Shown piece by piece: positions 12,200-25,800 of a stretch of 64,000 bases of DNA. Source of the DNA: Panorpa germanica (lineage: Eukaryota > Arthropoda > Insecta > Mecoptera > Panorpidae); contig OY783210.1 of NCBI GenBank assembly GCA_963678705.1, positions 15,625,331 through 15,689,330 on the forward strand, in the 5' to 3' direction. Numbering within the stretch: position 1 is the first letter of the stretch; the number at the start of each line of letters is the position of its first letter. The notes beneath the pieces were generated by a model. That model saw only the letters and a program-made list of their open reading frames with translations. It was not told the DNA's origin and ran no database searches. Position numbers and translations under genes: made by a program.

Positions 12200-12846
12200 A
12201 CCGGTTTCGCACCAGAGTTGCCAAAATACAAAACAAATTCATGTTTCATTTTAAAACAGTTTTGTTTTTCGAAAACATACTGTTCACACTGAACAGACTG
12301 GTTTTGTTTTTGGTGTTTTCTGTGTGTCCCATAAAAATTATAAACATTATAAACAACAACTGACAAGCGCAAATGTTCACAAAAAACAAAACTGCGTGAT
12401 CAAACTAAGCAGACTAAAAAACAACAACAAACGTGTTTTCCTTTGATCTTACCGACTCCAGATGGGAATGTGTTTACCCAGTAAACATTTTGGAGTCACT
12501 TTGACATCATATTGAAGATGCGTCATGATTTTTTTGTCATAAAAGAGTTCATTTATAGTTCAGTTTCTCACATTTTTTCATATAAAATGTCTACTTTATC
12601 GGCTACAGATGGCGAAATTACTCCACCTGTCGGAATACAAATGAAGATAAAGTTGATACGAACCTTAATTGAAGTGAAATAGTGATAGAAACGTCACTAA
12701 ATAGGGCACTTCACCAAATTGTTTACTGGGTAGTTTACTAAAACAGCAACAAAAGACAAAAATGTTTTAAGAACTGTCTCTTTGGTGTAAAAATTGGTGT
12801 TTTTGTTCGTGTTTTATTGAACTGTCTCTCTGGTGTGAAACCGGCA
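12200..12846. mobile_element. DNA transposon remnant with CCGGTTTCRCACCAGAG ends
   Basis: Inverted ends CCGGTTTCGCACCAGAG (12201) and CTCTGGTGTGAAACCGG (12828-12844). The interior holds no transposase and is itself interrupted by the MITE at 12477-12730, so the original element was near 390 bp. Confidence 0.6.
12477..12730 (+). mobile_element. MITE with CCCAGTAAACA termini, copy 1 (TA-flanked)
   Basis: Termini CCCAGTAAACATTTTGGAGT and its inverse ending TTGTTTACTGGG, with TA on both sides (12475-12476, 12731-12732). A TA duplication is typical of Tc1/mariner-type insertions. 254 bp, non-coding. Confidence 0.75.
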
Positions 12847-13259
12847 TAAGATTATCTCGAGTAATACAAATTTCCGAACACTCTGTCTATAATATAATCA
12901 TCATATCGTTCTCTTCTATCGTAATAAACAATTAAATCTTTAATTAGAACAAATAATATTGAAATGTTTGTTAAATTTAGATCACGGAATAGACAAATAT
13001 TAACATTAGCATACGTATCTAGTTATGTATGTGTGTGTGTATGTTTGTAACGCGTGCAAGAGCTCAGGCCGCGCAGATGTGTTGCCTGAAGCGATGTTAT
13101 TAATTCCATTCAGCCACACTGTATAATTTAAACACTTGTTTAAGATCGTTGTGTGATAGAAACTTAAGTACTATAAATTATAAGTAAAACTATAATTAAA
13201 GTAATTTTTGATTAGTTGTACTCATTAGGTAAGGTAACAAACAAGTAGGATTGAATTGA

Positions 13260-14100
13260 GTGGAAGTGACATTATGAGAAACGGATGAAATTAAAAGTAT
13301 CTCCGCAAAGGTGTCGGGTTATCGACTTTAATTCCAGAGTCTTCTGGATTGTCTGAAAGCATGTCCTTTAGTTCACCACTGATGCTGTGTTTTGTGCTTT
13401 GAGTTTTATTTTCTTCTTTTCTTGATCCTCTCTCTTCATGTTCCCTACTCCTCCTTTATTCTCACCGTTTCCAGCTTCTCCTTCCTAATTGTCTGTATCT
13501 TCATCTATCACCGCTTGCCTTCCTTGTCTCCTCTAGACAAACCCTCTATTATCTTTTCACTATCCTTCCTGCCTTCTCTCTTCGTTTTCACTTCCCCACT
13601 TATGGCTATTACAGGCATAAACGCTCTATCTTTACTATTTCCTCTTGACTCTCTTACTTTACTATTTCTTCTTAACTCTCTTCCTTTACTTTTTTATTAT
13701 TGTCTCTATCTCCGTCACCACCTCTTGTCCTTATCTCCTTTCCGAAAATCTTCTATTTTTCTGGACTAAAGTTTAACATTTATATATCCTTTAGTTCACC
13801 ACTGATGCTATATTTTGTTCGTTGAGTTTGATATTGTGGGCAGGTTACTAGTAGATGATGGACTGTTATTTGCGTCTGACAGTTGCTGCACTGCGGAGCT
13901 GTTGTTTTACTCATTAAATGTTGATGCGTCAATCTCGTATGTCCTGTTCGTAGTCTGAAGATGGCCTTTTCAAAGTATCTGCTGCTCTGATAAGAAGTTT
14001 CCCACTTTTTTTGTATTTTCCTTAATCATTCTCAATTTGTTGCTACTTATTTGCGTCCAGCACTGGTTTTGAATTTGCTTCATACCTCTTTTATACCAAT
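13260..14100 (-). pseudogene. C-terminal end of a non-LTR retrotransposon ORF2, split by an insertion
   Basis: Minus-strand reading from 14100 gives a typical LINE C-terminus: FRLRTGHTRLTHQHLM, a CSNCQ...HHLLVTC zinc-knuckle-like motif and CPQYQTQRTKYSISGEL. A frameshift sits near 13995. The reading ends at 13788 and resumes at 13385 with the overlapping HSISGELKDML and runs to a stop at 13291-13293. The domain set is that of I/R1/LOA-type LINEs. Confidence 0.75.
13410..13782 (-). repeat. purine-strand repeat copy inserted in the LINE
   Basis: Bases 13542-13777 match 1-205. The insert is bracketed by a duplicated segment (TTTAGTTCACCACTGATGCT at about 13366 and 13788, with similar flanks beyond), consistent with an old long target duplication. 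Confidence 0.55.
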
Positions 14101-14199
14101 CTATTAAGCCACACAAAATTTCAGTTTTTGTTCATTGTTTTGAAAATTAAAAAAGTAGCGTCACTAAATCTACTGTAACTCGTAAACTAATGATTTCGC

Positions 14200-14440
14200 A
14201 TGCGTGTCTGTTGTATAAAAGAGATGGCAAATCATCGGATGTGACATCACACGTAGATTTAATTTTCATAACTTTGGATCCATTTAATAATTAAAGAGTC
14301 AAAAATGACTATTTTAATTGAAAATATCTTCTGTAATATTATGACTTATTAACAAATAATTGGATATTTGAGGTAGTGGTAGCCAATTTTATCAATATGT
14401 AGTATAGTTGTATAGAAACTTGGACAAAGTTTGGGCTCTT
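14200..14440 (+). repeat. diverged relative of the AATGGGCTTGTGTCC element
   Basis: Contains TCTGTTGTATAAAAGAGATG, ATCGGATGTGACATCACA, TTTAATAATTAAAGAG and ATCAATATGTAGTATAGTT in the same order as the copies at 34858 and 42138; the terminus is decayed to TTGGGCTCTTT. Confidence 0.5.
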
Positions 14441-16025
14441 TAGAACATAAAAAATGGGTCACTTTAACTAAAAAGAAATATTACTGTTCGGAAGAGCTAA
14501 AATCTATACACTGTGTCATAAATCATAAAATAAATGAAAAAAACTACGTAGCTGCACCCTTATTTCCTTCCTCCACCCACGTATCTCTCCACCCCACTTA
14601 TTTTTAGGGCAATCCCCTATCAAAATACATTCAATCAAATGTAATGTTTCATATGATAATTTATTAAATATGTGACAAAGTACACATCTAAGAATTCTTT
14701 GGCGAGATCTTAACCGTTAAGTTAATCAACCAACTCGTATCTCACGCTAAGTTAAAATGTAGGCCTCCTATCGCTAACGATCGCCAATACGAATCGGATC
14801 GTGTTCAACAATAAACCAATTTTTATTTTTTTTATTTTCGCAAAACTTTCTTCTCTACCAACAGTCAACAGTGTCTAGAAATCTTGAAACATTTAACAAA
14901 ATACTTGTACATTTATTTATTTTTTTATTATATTTGTTGTTCTGAGTACTGTCATGGTCATGTTCTAACAATGAGTGTGAATAAATAATGATTGTTGTGC
15001 CCCATTTATCAGATTGAATTAGTAATTGAACGGTGTAAATGGTGGCCCTGTCCCATTGTGTTTCTTATTGTTGCTCTTTAAACGTTCAATTATATATTTT
15101 CGCCAAACCCAAAACATAAAATATCTTTAATCGTTGTCGGATCTCTTTGTTGCTTTTAACACTGGTTATGTATGTAGAACAGAATTTAGGACAAAAGGGG
15201 ATGTGATATCTTTGAAGTAAGGGGCCATTCATAAATTGCAGCACACAATTTCATGGATTTCATTAAAAGAACATAAATATCAAATTGTTAGGACTCACCG
15301 AATTCTTGAACACAGCAACTGAAGCATCTGAAATTATAAAAAATGTTGTTATTAATTATATATAAAAAAATAAAAAAATATAAAATTAATACAAATACTA
15401 TAGAATCATATTAAGAGATTAAGGCTCTAAGTGAGTATGTTTAATTAAAAAAAAAAAATCTTGAAGATTTAATATTTAGTTAAAAAACTAATGAATATTA
15501 CGCCTGAAATTTAGTCTACTACTACAACATTTTTATTATACTTGTATATAGAGACGTAATATGTATGTATTCACTATTCATATACAAGTATATAGGTGTA
15601 ACTAAATAAAAAATAAAGCCGTGAAATATATGCAAATATATCGTGACAGCAGGTATTCACCTAATTTAGCACATCTACAAGAGAACAAGGTACACCTGAT
15701 CATATTTTATCAAAAGCCAATCTGAAATACATTTAAGAAAATGTTTGGTGTAACAATTTAAGGCCACTTTCAAAAACATAATTAATATAGCTTAACGCTA
15801 AAGAAATATCATGACTATTTAGAAAAGCAAAATGAAATAAAAGTGATAATAATTATTCCATTCTTTTTCTAATTGATATTATGTTAAAGTAGATGTAAAA
15901 AGAATTTATATTTCGTTTATATATTTTATAGGAACCACTATAAAATAAGATAAAATAAACAACACAGAGAAAATAAATAATTTTAAAGAATTAGCAAAGA
16001 AAAATTGACAGAAAGGAAAGTAGAA

Positions 16026-16028
<3 letters not shown>
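14441..16028. other. AT-rich upstream flank, nothing recognised
   Basis: No exon, RNA or repeat partner was recognised. An upstream Sb exon could lie in this or other 5' sequence but cannot be picked out by eye. Confidence 0.3.

Positions 16029-16093
<65 letters not shown>
16029..16093. repeat. (TA)n microsatellite
   Basis: About 65 bases of uninterrupted TA repeat, roughly 630 bases before the first visible Sb exon. Confidence 0.95.
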
Positions 16094-16095
<2 letters not shown>

Positions 16096-16730
16096 GTTCA
16101 AATACGTAAATGATTCGGACTGGATTATCGAAAGTAAATATAAGTCTGGTCGCTAGGTAATTTAAATGATATATACTTAAGGAAGTTTGCTCGTAGCAAA
16201 TGGACAGAAAAGCATAGTCCGATAGTCAATAGTAGATCAACTATATATATTGTAATTTTATCAAATTCTTAAGAAAAATGGATTTATATAACCTTAAACT
16301 TGAAGTTAATATAAATATGTATTTGGTAACTTACTCTATAAAATAATCGCGTGCAAATAATTTGTAGTTCAATTCACAATTTTATCATTAATGTTTAAAG
16401 TCAAATTGTTTTTGTACATAAAATATAAGACATACATATTATTGTATATGTATAGAAAATACAGTGTCGGATTACAGCTATGAGCTAAAGTGGCAAACCC
16501 AACACCTGGAGTTAAATTTAAACCGGACGCCAAGTGCACAGAATGAATATTACATAAAAAGTGCACGTCGTAAAACAAGAAAGTAAATTGTGATAAATGT
16601 CATGGGACCAAAGTAAATGGTTACCCAAATTGCGTTTTGTAAGTAAAGCGCTTGTGGCCTCATACTAAATAGTAATGAAATTAAATTTACGTATATTTAT
16701 TGTTGATGTTTTTGTTACAGATTGTTCAGT

Positions 16731-16845
16731 ATGTTGGCGGGTGCCCTTCTCGGCTTGGGGCTATTACTATGCCTTAAGAAGGGGCCCCCAATGGATGCTA
16801 TGGCTGCTGAATTGCCCCAACCAAGAACACTAAATTCTGGTCACA
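16731..16845 (+). CDS. Sb: Sb coding exon 1 (signal-anchor)
   Basis: The exon itself starts at 16721 after a pyrimidine-rich acceptor ending TTTGTTACAG. It encodes [17 protein letters not shown] and a short linker, and ends at a GTAAGT donor in phase 1. The three codons before the ATG (Leu-Phe-Ser) are open, so the hydrophobic stretch could be about 18 residues long if coding continues from an exon further upstream. Confidence 0.85.
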
Positions 16846-19800
16846 GTAAGTATATTTATTTATTTTGATCAAGACTAAAATTATGACGAATTATAATGTA
16901 CGAGTATAAATATATCGAAAATTATATTGACAGTTCCAGCAACTAAGAATGACCTTGAATGTTGATTGACCTTCAAATTGATTTAATCCGCATTAGCTAA
17001 ATTAACAAGTTTCTGCTTTTATCCGTTACTATTTTCTTTTCATATTTTACTACTTAAAAAAAAACACAAACGAAAGTTGTACGGAGGTAAGAATCCGCTA
17101 ATTAATTGAAATCAGCGAAAGATCTCATGAACTACATTTGATTTCCTCAATAATAGAACTAAAACTTGAACCAAATTGCATTCATTTTTTACATTCTTCA
17201 AATATATATTCATTTTACTGGTTATTTCACTAAATTTAAATAAAAATATAAATTTAGATAAGAAAAAATATGCGCTTAATTTTTTCTAAAATAACTTTCT
17301 GATTATAAACAAACACATAATAAAAATTTGACAGGTTTTAATTGCAGGAAATTGAAGTCGATTAAAATTAAACAATTAATTAATAATCTAGGAAATACCA
17401 GTTAGTGTTTGATTAGTAAATAAAAATTAATTTGGATACAAACAGAAAGTTAATTAAAAATGATTACTATTTAATTTATGCGTTTGTAATTTTGTATTTA
17501 CTTATGTTGTTTTAAAAATGTATACACCTACTTGTTATTAATTTAAATTGATAAATATCGGTCTTTTTACCCGCGTCAAAAGTGATTTTTCTACCCCCAC
17601 CACACACTTGATTCACATGCCATGCACTGCTGCACGAATCGTCCAACAAAGGAAGTGTTAATACTTGAAAGTTTCTTTATTTACTTGAAAGTTATGTTAA
17701 AGAGTGTCAGTGTCAATAATATCAACAAATTAATAAAATTAATAAATCATTCGGATCAAACATTCGTTCCTCCGTGTAGCAGGAAACTTGCCATGTCAAT
17801 CTACCAATATTTGACTTATACGCTGGATATTAACATTTGAATCAAACGTTCACCGCATCTATTGTTGGCGGCTTAAAACCAATACACGTGATCGAGGCAC
17901 GGTTCTTTCTCTCCACAAATAAACTTACTATATATCAAATTAAAATATAATATATTTCATACAAAATGATCACCAGTTGGAAAGTATAAAGTTCGTTTTT
18001 TATAAAGAAAATTGCAGACTAATTCAGAAAGTTATTTGCAAAATAAAGTCTGCAGTTGATAGTAACAGCAACAACCATTAAAATTGTTGTGTGTATACTT
18101 CAATAATACGATAATTGTATTAATTTCTCACAGTACCATCGGAAAAGGAAATGAATATGAAATCTAAACAAGAATCAACTTGCAGTGCAATAGAATTCAT
18201 TATAAATTTCTCATTTAAACTCAAAGAGATGATTTCACCTGTTTACGAGTATGATTGATTTGTTTTACAGTTTGCCATATATGTATAGAAAACTAATACT
18301 AGGTAACAGGGATGGGTAACCTTTGTAAGCAATTGAATTATCTCATTAAAACAAAATCATTAAACCACAAACACTAAAATTGTAGATATCTAAACGCTTT
18401 TAGTTTTAATGTTATGTTTTAACATTAAACAAAAGCTAAAATTAGAATTTAACTAGTAGAAAAAAAAGCAATATTCATTTTCAAAACTTATTTTTGCGGT
18501 TCCAACTCATTAACAGTCAGTGGAAGAAAGCTTAAAATGTAGATACGTTATTCATCTAACTAATTGCAGCTTTAGATTTTGATTCGCGTTTATAGTTACT
18601 TTCATAAAACCATTTAAACATAAAAAAACATGGTTTTTTTTGATAATATTTAACCTGCTGTATAGAATCGCCATCTACATTTCGCGAGAAAAAATGGCCA
18701 AGTGTCGTCAGCTATAGCTCAATTTTCACTCCCCTCACTCTAACAGATCCTGCTTGTGCTACTTTAGGAATAATTAGACACCCATGATTCTTACAGACAT
18801 CTTTATCAATTTAAGAACAAGTCTGCTTAAAATACACTTTATCGTATATCAGCTCGTGGGCAGCTGTTCTCCCAGCCCTGTTTCATACAGACAGAAAGAT
18901 TGACATGTACCTGACAGAAACACACAAGATAATATAAAAGACATAATAGTATGAATACATATAATTGAGTGTAGTAAAATAAACTTTCAAATGACTTTTA
19001 TAAACTGGCAATAAATGCAGCGAAAACTTGATACTTTATTACACTTGGAAATAAAAAGTAATGTTAGAAAATTTAATTTATCGTAAATCGATAAAATCAA
19101 AGCGAAACGTCTTAAAAAGATAGTGGTAGTGAAAGAGATAGCTATAGTAAATGCGGAAGATGAAAGAGAACAAACTAGTAACAAGCAACAGCGATAAACT
19201 GAGGCTGAAGCACAAAAGTATGGTGAACATTGATTTATTACTTGGACAAGGTAAAGTAAAGTGGATTCTTCTCTAGCACGATCGGTTAATGGTATACCAA
19301 CATGTTAACTTTATTAAAATATTGGATCATGAAGATATCATAAAAGAAAAACACATTTGTACTAACTTCAAGCGTGTTGTGTTAACAATCACATAGAATT
19401 CCTTATCGCAGAAAGATGTGACTAAACTATACGAAGAAAGTAGGCAAAATCGGACAACGTTAACAAATTTTGTCTTAAGAAAGAGTTACCTTGAGTACTC
19501 AGATTGTGTTAAATAGAAATATCTGTAGTATGCCACCACCCTTATTCTTTCTTCTTCGGTTAAACACATTCGCAATTACTATCAATACCGCAATACAGTC
19601 ATTAGTTTCGTGACGTCACTTCTAACCTAAAATTCGACATCTAAATTGATTCAATTGAGCCTATAACGATGTGGGAAATTTGTGTGACATAATTTATAGA
19701 TGATCCATATGCAGGGAATCCGAGATAAATTTTTTTAACACCTTTCACTTCCTTATGGAATGTTAACGATTACGGAGATTTGAGACAAACCTATTTTAAG

Positions 19801-22800
19801 ACAATTACTTACATTTTTCGCCATTGTTTGATTAAAAATAATAGTACACTTCCTATCTCAATGAAAATATGAAAATATTTCTCTCATAATCTTAAACAAG
19901 ACTTATTATTTATATTATTTAAGACTTATTAAGGATAAGATTATTAAGGATTAGATTTAATACGACCAGTCTACCAATGATACTGACTTTGATCTGCACT
20001 AATATAAGATGTGCACCTCTTATAAAACGCATACTCAAAACCATAATATCATAGTTATTAAGACTTATTATTACTTATATTTATTATAATTATTATCAAT
20101 TTTACCTGAAATTGATACTTTAAAATTCGTTAAGCCTTGAAAATTTCTTTTTAAGAGATTATATGATTTTATTATTATTTATTGTAATGTTTTTCCCATT
20201 AGACATTACATTCTTCCGCCTTAAATTCATAAATTACATTCCAAAAGATTTAATTACATTCCAATTCCAAAAAAAAAAACCTACACCTCTTGTCTTCTTC
20301 TTCTCTTTGTCACTTCAGTTTAAAATCACTTCTGCTCTGGCGTTACTTTTCTTTTCTCGTTCCTTTTCTCTACCTCCGCCATCCACCTCTTCCCTTCACT
20401 GCCTCCCTTTAATAACTGCACAATATTCTTCTCCCTCATTACTTTTTTCTGACAAGCAAACTTAATGTGCTCCAATGTTCCAAACTCCGTTGCCCATTAT
20501 CTGTTTCCTTTCTCCTCGTTTGCCAATCTAAATCTGGCAATTTTTGTCATGTTGTTTGTGTATGATATGACAAAGGTAGACCTTTTTCTCAAAAAGCAAA
20601 TTGGTCACTAGACATTATAGAAAGATTGCGGACATTGGAGACCATCTTACGGACTACAACGCTACCTTTTAAGTTTTATGGTTATGAAAGAGCATAACCA
20701 AATTAATTTTGATAACAACCTAACCGCCCAGTAAACATTTTGAGTCACTTTGTCATCATATTGAAGATGCGTATGTTTTCCTTATCATGAAAGAGTTCAT
20801 TTACACTTCAGTGATATGAAATGTCTATTTTTTCGACAACAAAGGATGAAACCACTTCACCTGTCGGAATACAAATGAAGATAAAGTTGATGCGAACTAT
20901 AATTGAAGTGCAATAGTGATAGAAACGCCACAAAATAAGACACTTCACCAAATTGTTTACTGTAATGGTGCATAATATTTTCACATTTACAACACGGCCC
21001 TGTTTGTCCACAAAGTACATCCACAAAGAGTTTGTGTAATTTGAGTTCAAAAGCTTCAGGAAACAGTTTAAAATAGTTTGCAAAGTTTTGACCTCATATT
21101 AAAACAAATTAACAGCATGACCGAGTTAAATAAAAGCCTTTACAAATCAAATAGGGTAAAAACTTTATTCTCTCCGTTAAATATAACTTCCTTCTTGAAC
21201 ATTAGTAAAGTAGTAGTAGCTAGTAAAACTGATTACCTGTTAATAATTAAAATTTATATTGATTATGAAAAGTGAATGTAGACCACGAATGCACGATCTA
21301 AGCTAGCGGCTTAGACCTTATTTTTAGAGCCAGCACCGATACCTATGCCCCTGTTGATGCTCCACTTGATATCGACAAGTGGAATCAATATCTCTTCATT
21401 CCGCAACAAAAGCCTTCATAAATTAAGTACAAACAGATACGGGAAGCATCGTAGATTTCCTGTCATTGATCTGATTTTATTATAACCGATAGATTCTGTA
21501 TTTATACCAGCTTAATCAATTCTGTATCACACTTCTTTGTGAATAAACTTGGATTCCAGTAAAACAAAACGTGCTAAATTTGCGTTAGTGCAACTACGTG
21601 CAAAGAATTTATTAAATGAACAATTTCATTTTTTTATTTCTTTTCAATTAATAATTCCAATTGCTTTTTGTAGCTAACGCTATAATAATCTAATTACATC
21701 GAATAGATAACTGTTCTTTAAAACCAAAATCCCATATTCATGATATTCAGAGCAATGGGTAGACAGGGGCGAACTCGTAACAGCAGCCCATCAAGGAATC
21801 TTTTGAATTTGTATTAAAATATGTGCTAATATATTATGTCTTGTATTGATTTTCTATTATTTTAAATGTGAAAATATTGATAGACATTTATACTTAAAAG
21901 AGGTTATAAGAGCAGTATAAATCTATAATATGATAATGAATTTTATTTGTAGAAAAATAAGTGCTTTTTAATTATATCGGCAGTTTATACCCCACAACTT
22001 GTTTTAAGTATGAGTCGCCGCCGAACTCTCGTAATTTGAACTATATATAACTATTTTAAATTAGAATTATACATATTTTTGATGTCATTAAATTTAGAAT
22101 TGATATCTGTATAGGCAATCTATTTTATTTATTCTTATTTACCCCCTTATAACAACAAAACATTATGTGTTGGTTGAGATAGCTGTAAATATCTTACAAA
22201 CATTTTTTCGTATCTTAGTGTTGTCGAATAGCCTGATTACTATTTGAGTAAGATTTTTCGAAGCATGTTCTAAACCACAGGTAGATATATATTTGGGTAC
22301 GTTCAGGAAAAGAAATTTCTTATTTTAAAACTTAACTTTATGAGCTAAGTGTATGGGATAATGCATTTTTGCTTCTGAAACTTTCGCCTCTGTTTTTGAT
22401 CCTAAATATCTTCGAAAATATACTCGATTCCTATAGTATGTCGAGTTCTAGAATATCGTATTAGAATCCAAATCGTTTCGAATCCGATTTGTTTGTAGGG
22501 TAGTATTTCAAGATTAAAAATGCTGTCTCTTTTACACTCTGTTATATACACATAGGCTTACAACAAACTCATTGGTTTTATCGAATAAAATGTGTGAAAG
22601 ACGACAAGCATCTACAGGTCTACTATGACAACAACTGAGATGAACATGCATTGCAACAGTTGCTTTTCAAATCAACCTCGTTGGGTAATGTTGATCTTTC
22701 CTTCGCGCTTCCCTTCTCTTCCACGTTTTATTCAATAAAGTGAATGCGTTTGATTCGAGCAGTGCGGACCTGTGGATGCTTCTCTTAATAGAGATGTTAA

Positions 22801-25800
22801 AGCATTAGAATGGAAGACCATAAGAAACGGAAACAGAAGCGGAAATAATCTCAAATAAGATCTATCTCCTATAATATAGCGACTTATTAAAAAATAATAA
22901 GATATTTTAGATCCTGATAACCAACTTTTTTAATCCTAGTCGACCATTCCCTATATTTTAAATTTGGTATTTTGACTCTATGACTCTAGAAATTATCCTA
23001 GATGCCCAAGATAGACCGAGAACGTACGACTTTTTGTAAACTTACTATTGGAAACTGTAGAAGCTTTAATGATTTCTTTTATTAATAAAAGTAAATTTCT
23101 TTCCAGGCTACAAGATTAATCCTAAACCATGTACTGTCAACGGGCTGGACGGCACCTGCATGTTCGTCCTGGAATGCATTCGTTCGGAAGGCAAGCACGT
23201 GGGTGTGTGCGTGGACACATTTATGTTTGGCTCCTGCTGTTCTCATAATTTGACGGATAATACGGTGCTGCCATCTGGCAACAAACCTTGTAAGTTAACA
23301 TAACACCTTCTAAATTCCTTCAATATGAAATATTTACAACGATTACATTTTAAAATAAACGAAACAAAATCAGTATCGTGTGCTTTATATATCGGTTCTG
23401 ATATTGGATTAAGATTCAAGGGTTCTAATCTTAGATTAGCTGAACATTCTTTATAATCTTAACAAATTTACAGATGCCAGTTATAGACCATCATCAACGA
23501 AATCTCCAAGTCATTATTTAGGCAGCAGTAGCACAAATATACCTTATCAAAGACCAAAACCAAATACAAATCGTCCGGGGTTTGTTTCTCGACCAACAGA
23601 TGGCACAATATCACCTAGTCGAGTTACATCAACAGTATTTGATCATCAGGGTTCGAATAGTATACCAGCACGTAAGCAAATGTTTGACATTAAATTCTAT
23701 TAAATAGAATGTAATTAATTTAAATACTCTTATATGATACGTACTCTTCATTTTTAATAAAGTATTATATTCTAGATTCATGGACAAATAATCATATAAC
23801 AACAGTACAGTGGAAATTAACAACTGAACCAAATTTTATAACAAAACCGATAAGACCGATATCAAATAAACCTAATAAATCAAAACCTACAAAGAAACCT
23901 ACGACGTATTATTCAACTCGAAAACCGATTCCAACTCATTCACATTGGTCGGTTGTAACTGCTACGCCTACGAAACCATCGACTACTACTGTTGCAACAA
24001 CAACAACATCTACGACGACAACAACTACGACTACAACGACGACAACTCAAAGACCTTCTACGACTTCTACGCCAATAAAAACTCGACCTACAACTGCTAC
24101 GGTTTTTCAGAATAACATAACAAATGATATTAATGGACCTACTTCAACAATGGCGACGGTTTCAGCTGCTACAGGTGTTAATGATATAGGTAAATATTAT
24201 GACTAATACAGCCTAATAACTATGACACTCATAATATTACAAATAACACTCATCACTTAAAGTAACGCCTGCGGTTTATGCAATAGACATGACATCTCTG
24301 TTCGCACATGTGGATTATGTAATAAATGCATTTAAAAATCAGCAAAAATAATCTGTTTAATCATTATGATACTCTACCACAGGCATTAATAAATTCCTAA
24401 ATGTTTTCACAGCTTGCAAGGGCAATAGACTTACCTAAGTTCTTAGAAAACTAATAAAATAACAACTTGACAGATTTAAAGATGTCCGAGAAAACCAATT
24501 TTGTCCTCTGGGTGGTCGAAATAGTTAGGTCGTAGCCTCTAACACTCAGCTTACCTCGCGGATTATGGTCTGCAGAGAAATAAGTCTAATAGGTTACTTC
24601 GTTTTCAAGACAAATATTTCCTTTATGAGAAATAACATACTAAATTTATTAAAAATAGTAAAATCACATAGTACCAAAACAATAAAGAAATTCAAAAGTA
24701 AAATAAATATTTCTAATATATTATTTTATGTTTGTAATTTTCCCTCTTTCTTCATGCATCCTTTTATTAAGAAACATTAACAAATCAAAACATTTAAGTG
24801 TCTCAAATGTTAATTAATTCTATTTCATTTTCAATTACATAAATAAATATTTGCAGAGTGTGGAATACCGGCCATGTTTTCTCAACCCGAGACCCGAATT
24901 GTTGGAGGAAAAAACGCACCATTTGGTAGATGGCCATGGCAGGTTTGTTATAATTATTAAACCAGATAAACAGCGAACTAAATTAAATTTTAATTACTAA
25001 ATGTTCTGTTTTATTGTATTTTTTTTAAGGTCTCTGTGAGACGGACTTCTTTCTTTGGTTTCTCCAGCACCCACCGTTGTGGAGGCGCTGTTCTCAACGA
25101 AAATTGGATTGTAACAGCAGGCCATTGCGTAGACGAGTAAGTTGAAATTAATTATTAATCGAAAAAGTTTAATTATTTTACTTATAAGACATATATAGTA
25201 GTAATGTCTACGTTGTTTAAATGTGTGAAATATCTCTCTCTATCACAATCAATACCTGTATGAATACAGGACCTCTTAAAAATTCTGCAATCTGCCATAT
25301 TATACTGGCCCAGTCATTTAAGCTTAAATTAGGTAAGAATCTCGGAATTCGAGATACCCAGCTGTAAGTCTGTAAATACTTGTATATTGACTCCCTAAAA
25401 GTTGTCTCAAAACCTACATATGATTTATACACCCTACCATATGTAGGGTAAATCAAAAAATTAAACTTCAATTTGAGAAACACAGATTTCATTAACAAAA
25501 GTCACTTAAAAGGAGGAGATTATCATATGTTACATCCAAATTTAAGTAAGAAGAGATGGTTTAGAAATGAGTCCCGCAAAATTATATCAACTATAATCAG
25601 AATCAAAAGTAATCATTGCAAAACTCCAGCTCACCTGTACAAAATTAATATTAAATCTGACGATAGATGTCAATGTCGTGAAGAAGGAACTTTGGATCAC
25701 ATTATATTTGAATGCATAAATTATAGTTTAGAAAGATCAAAATTCAATAGTGATATATTAGATGTAATTAATACTTTTCCTGTTAATACTAAATTTTTGT

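Larger units (their letters stand above)
16846..23106 (+). other. Sb intron 1 (6.3 kb)
   Basis: Long intron between the signal-anchor exon and the knot exon. It contains a pyrimidine-rich repeat copy (20276-20480), a CCCAGTAAACA MITE (20727-20962), a truncated palindromic MITE (21890-22043) and, near 22510-22950, fragments resembling the AATGGGCTTG family. No further coding exon was recognised; intron enhancers would be plausible but nothing specific is visible. Confidence 0.7.

Noticed and set aside
13392-13769. 125-codon hydrophobic frame
   Set aside because: It is the pyrimidine-rich strand of a repeat whose partner at 1-205 does not keep the frame; Leu/Ser/Phe richness is a composition effect.
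25217-25498. 93-codon minus-strand frame in Sb intron 6
   Set aside because: It overlaps the upstream flank and start of a LINE fragment on the opposite strand and has no recognisable motif.
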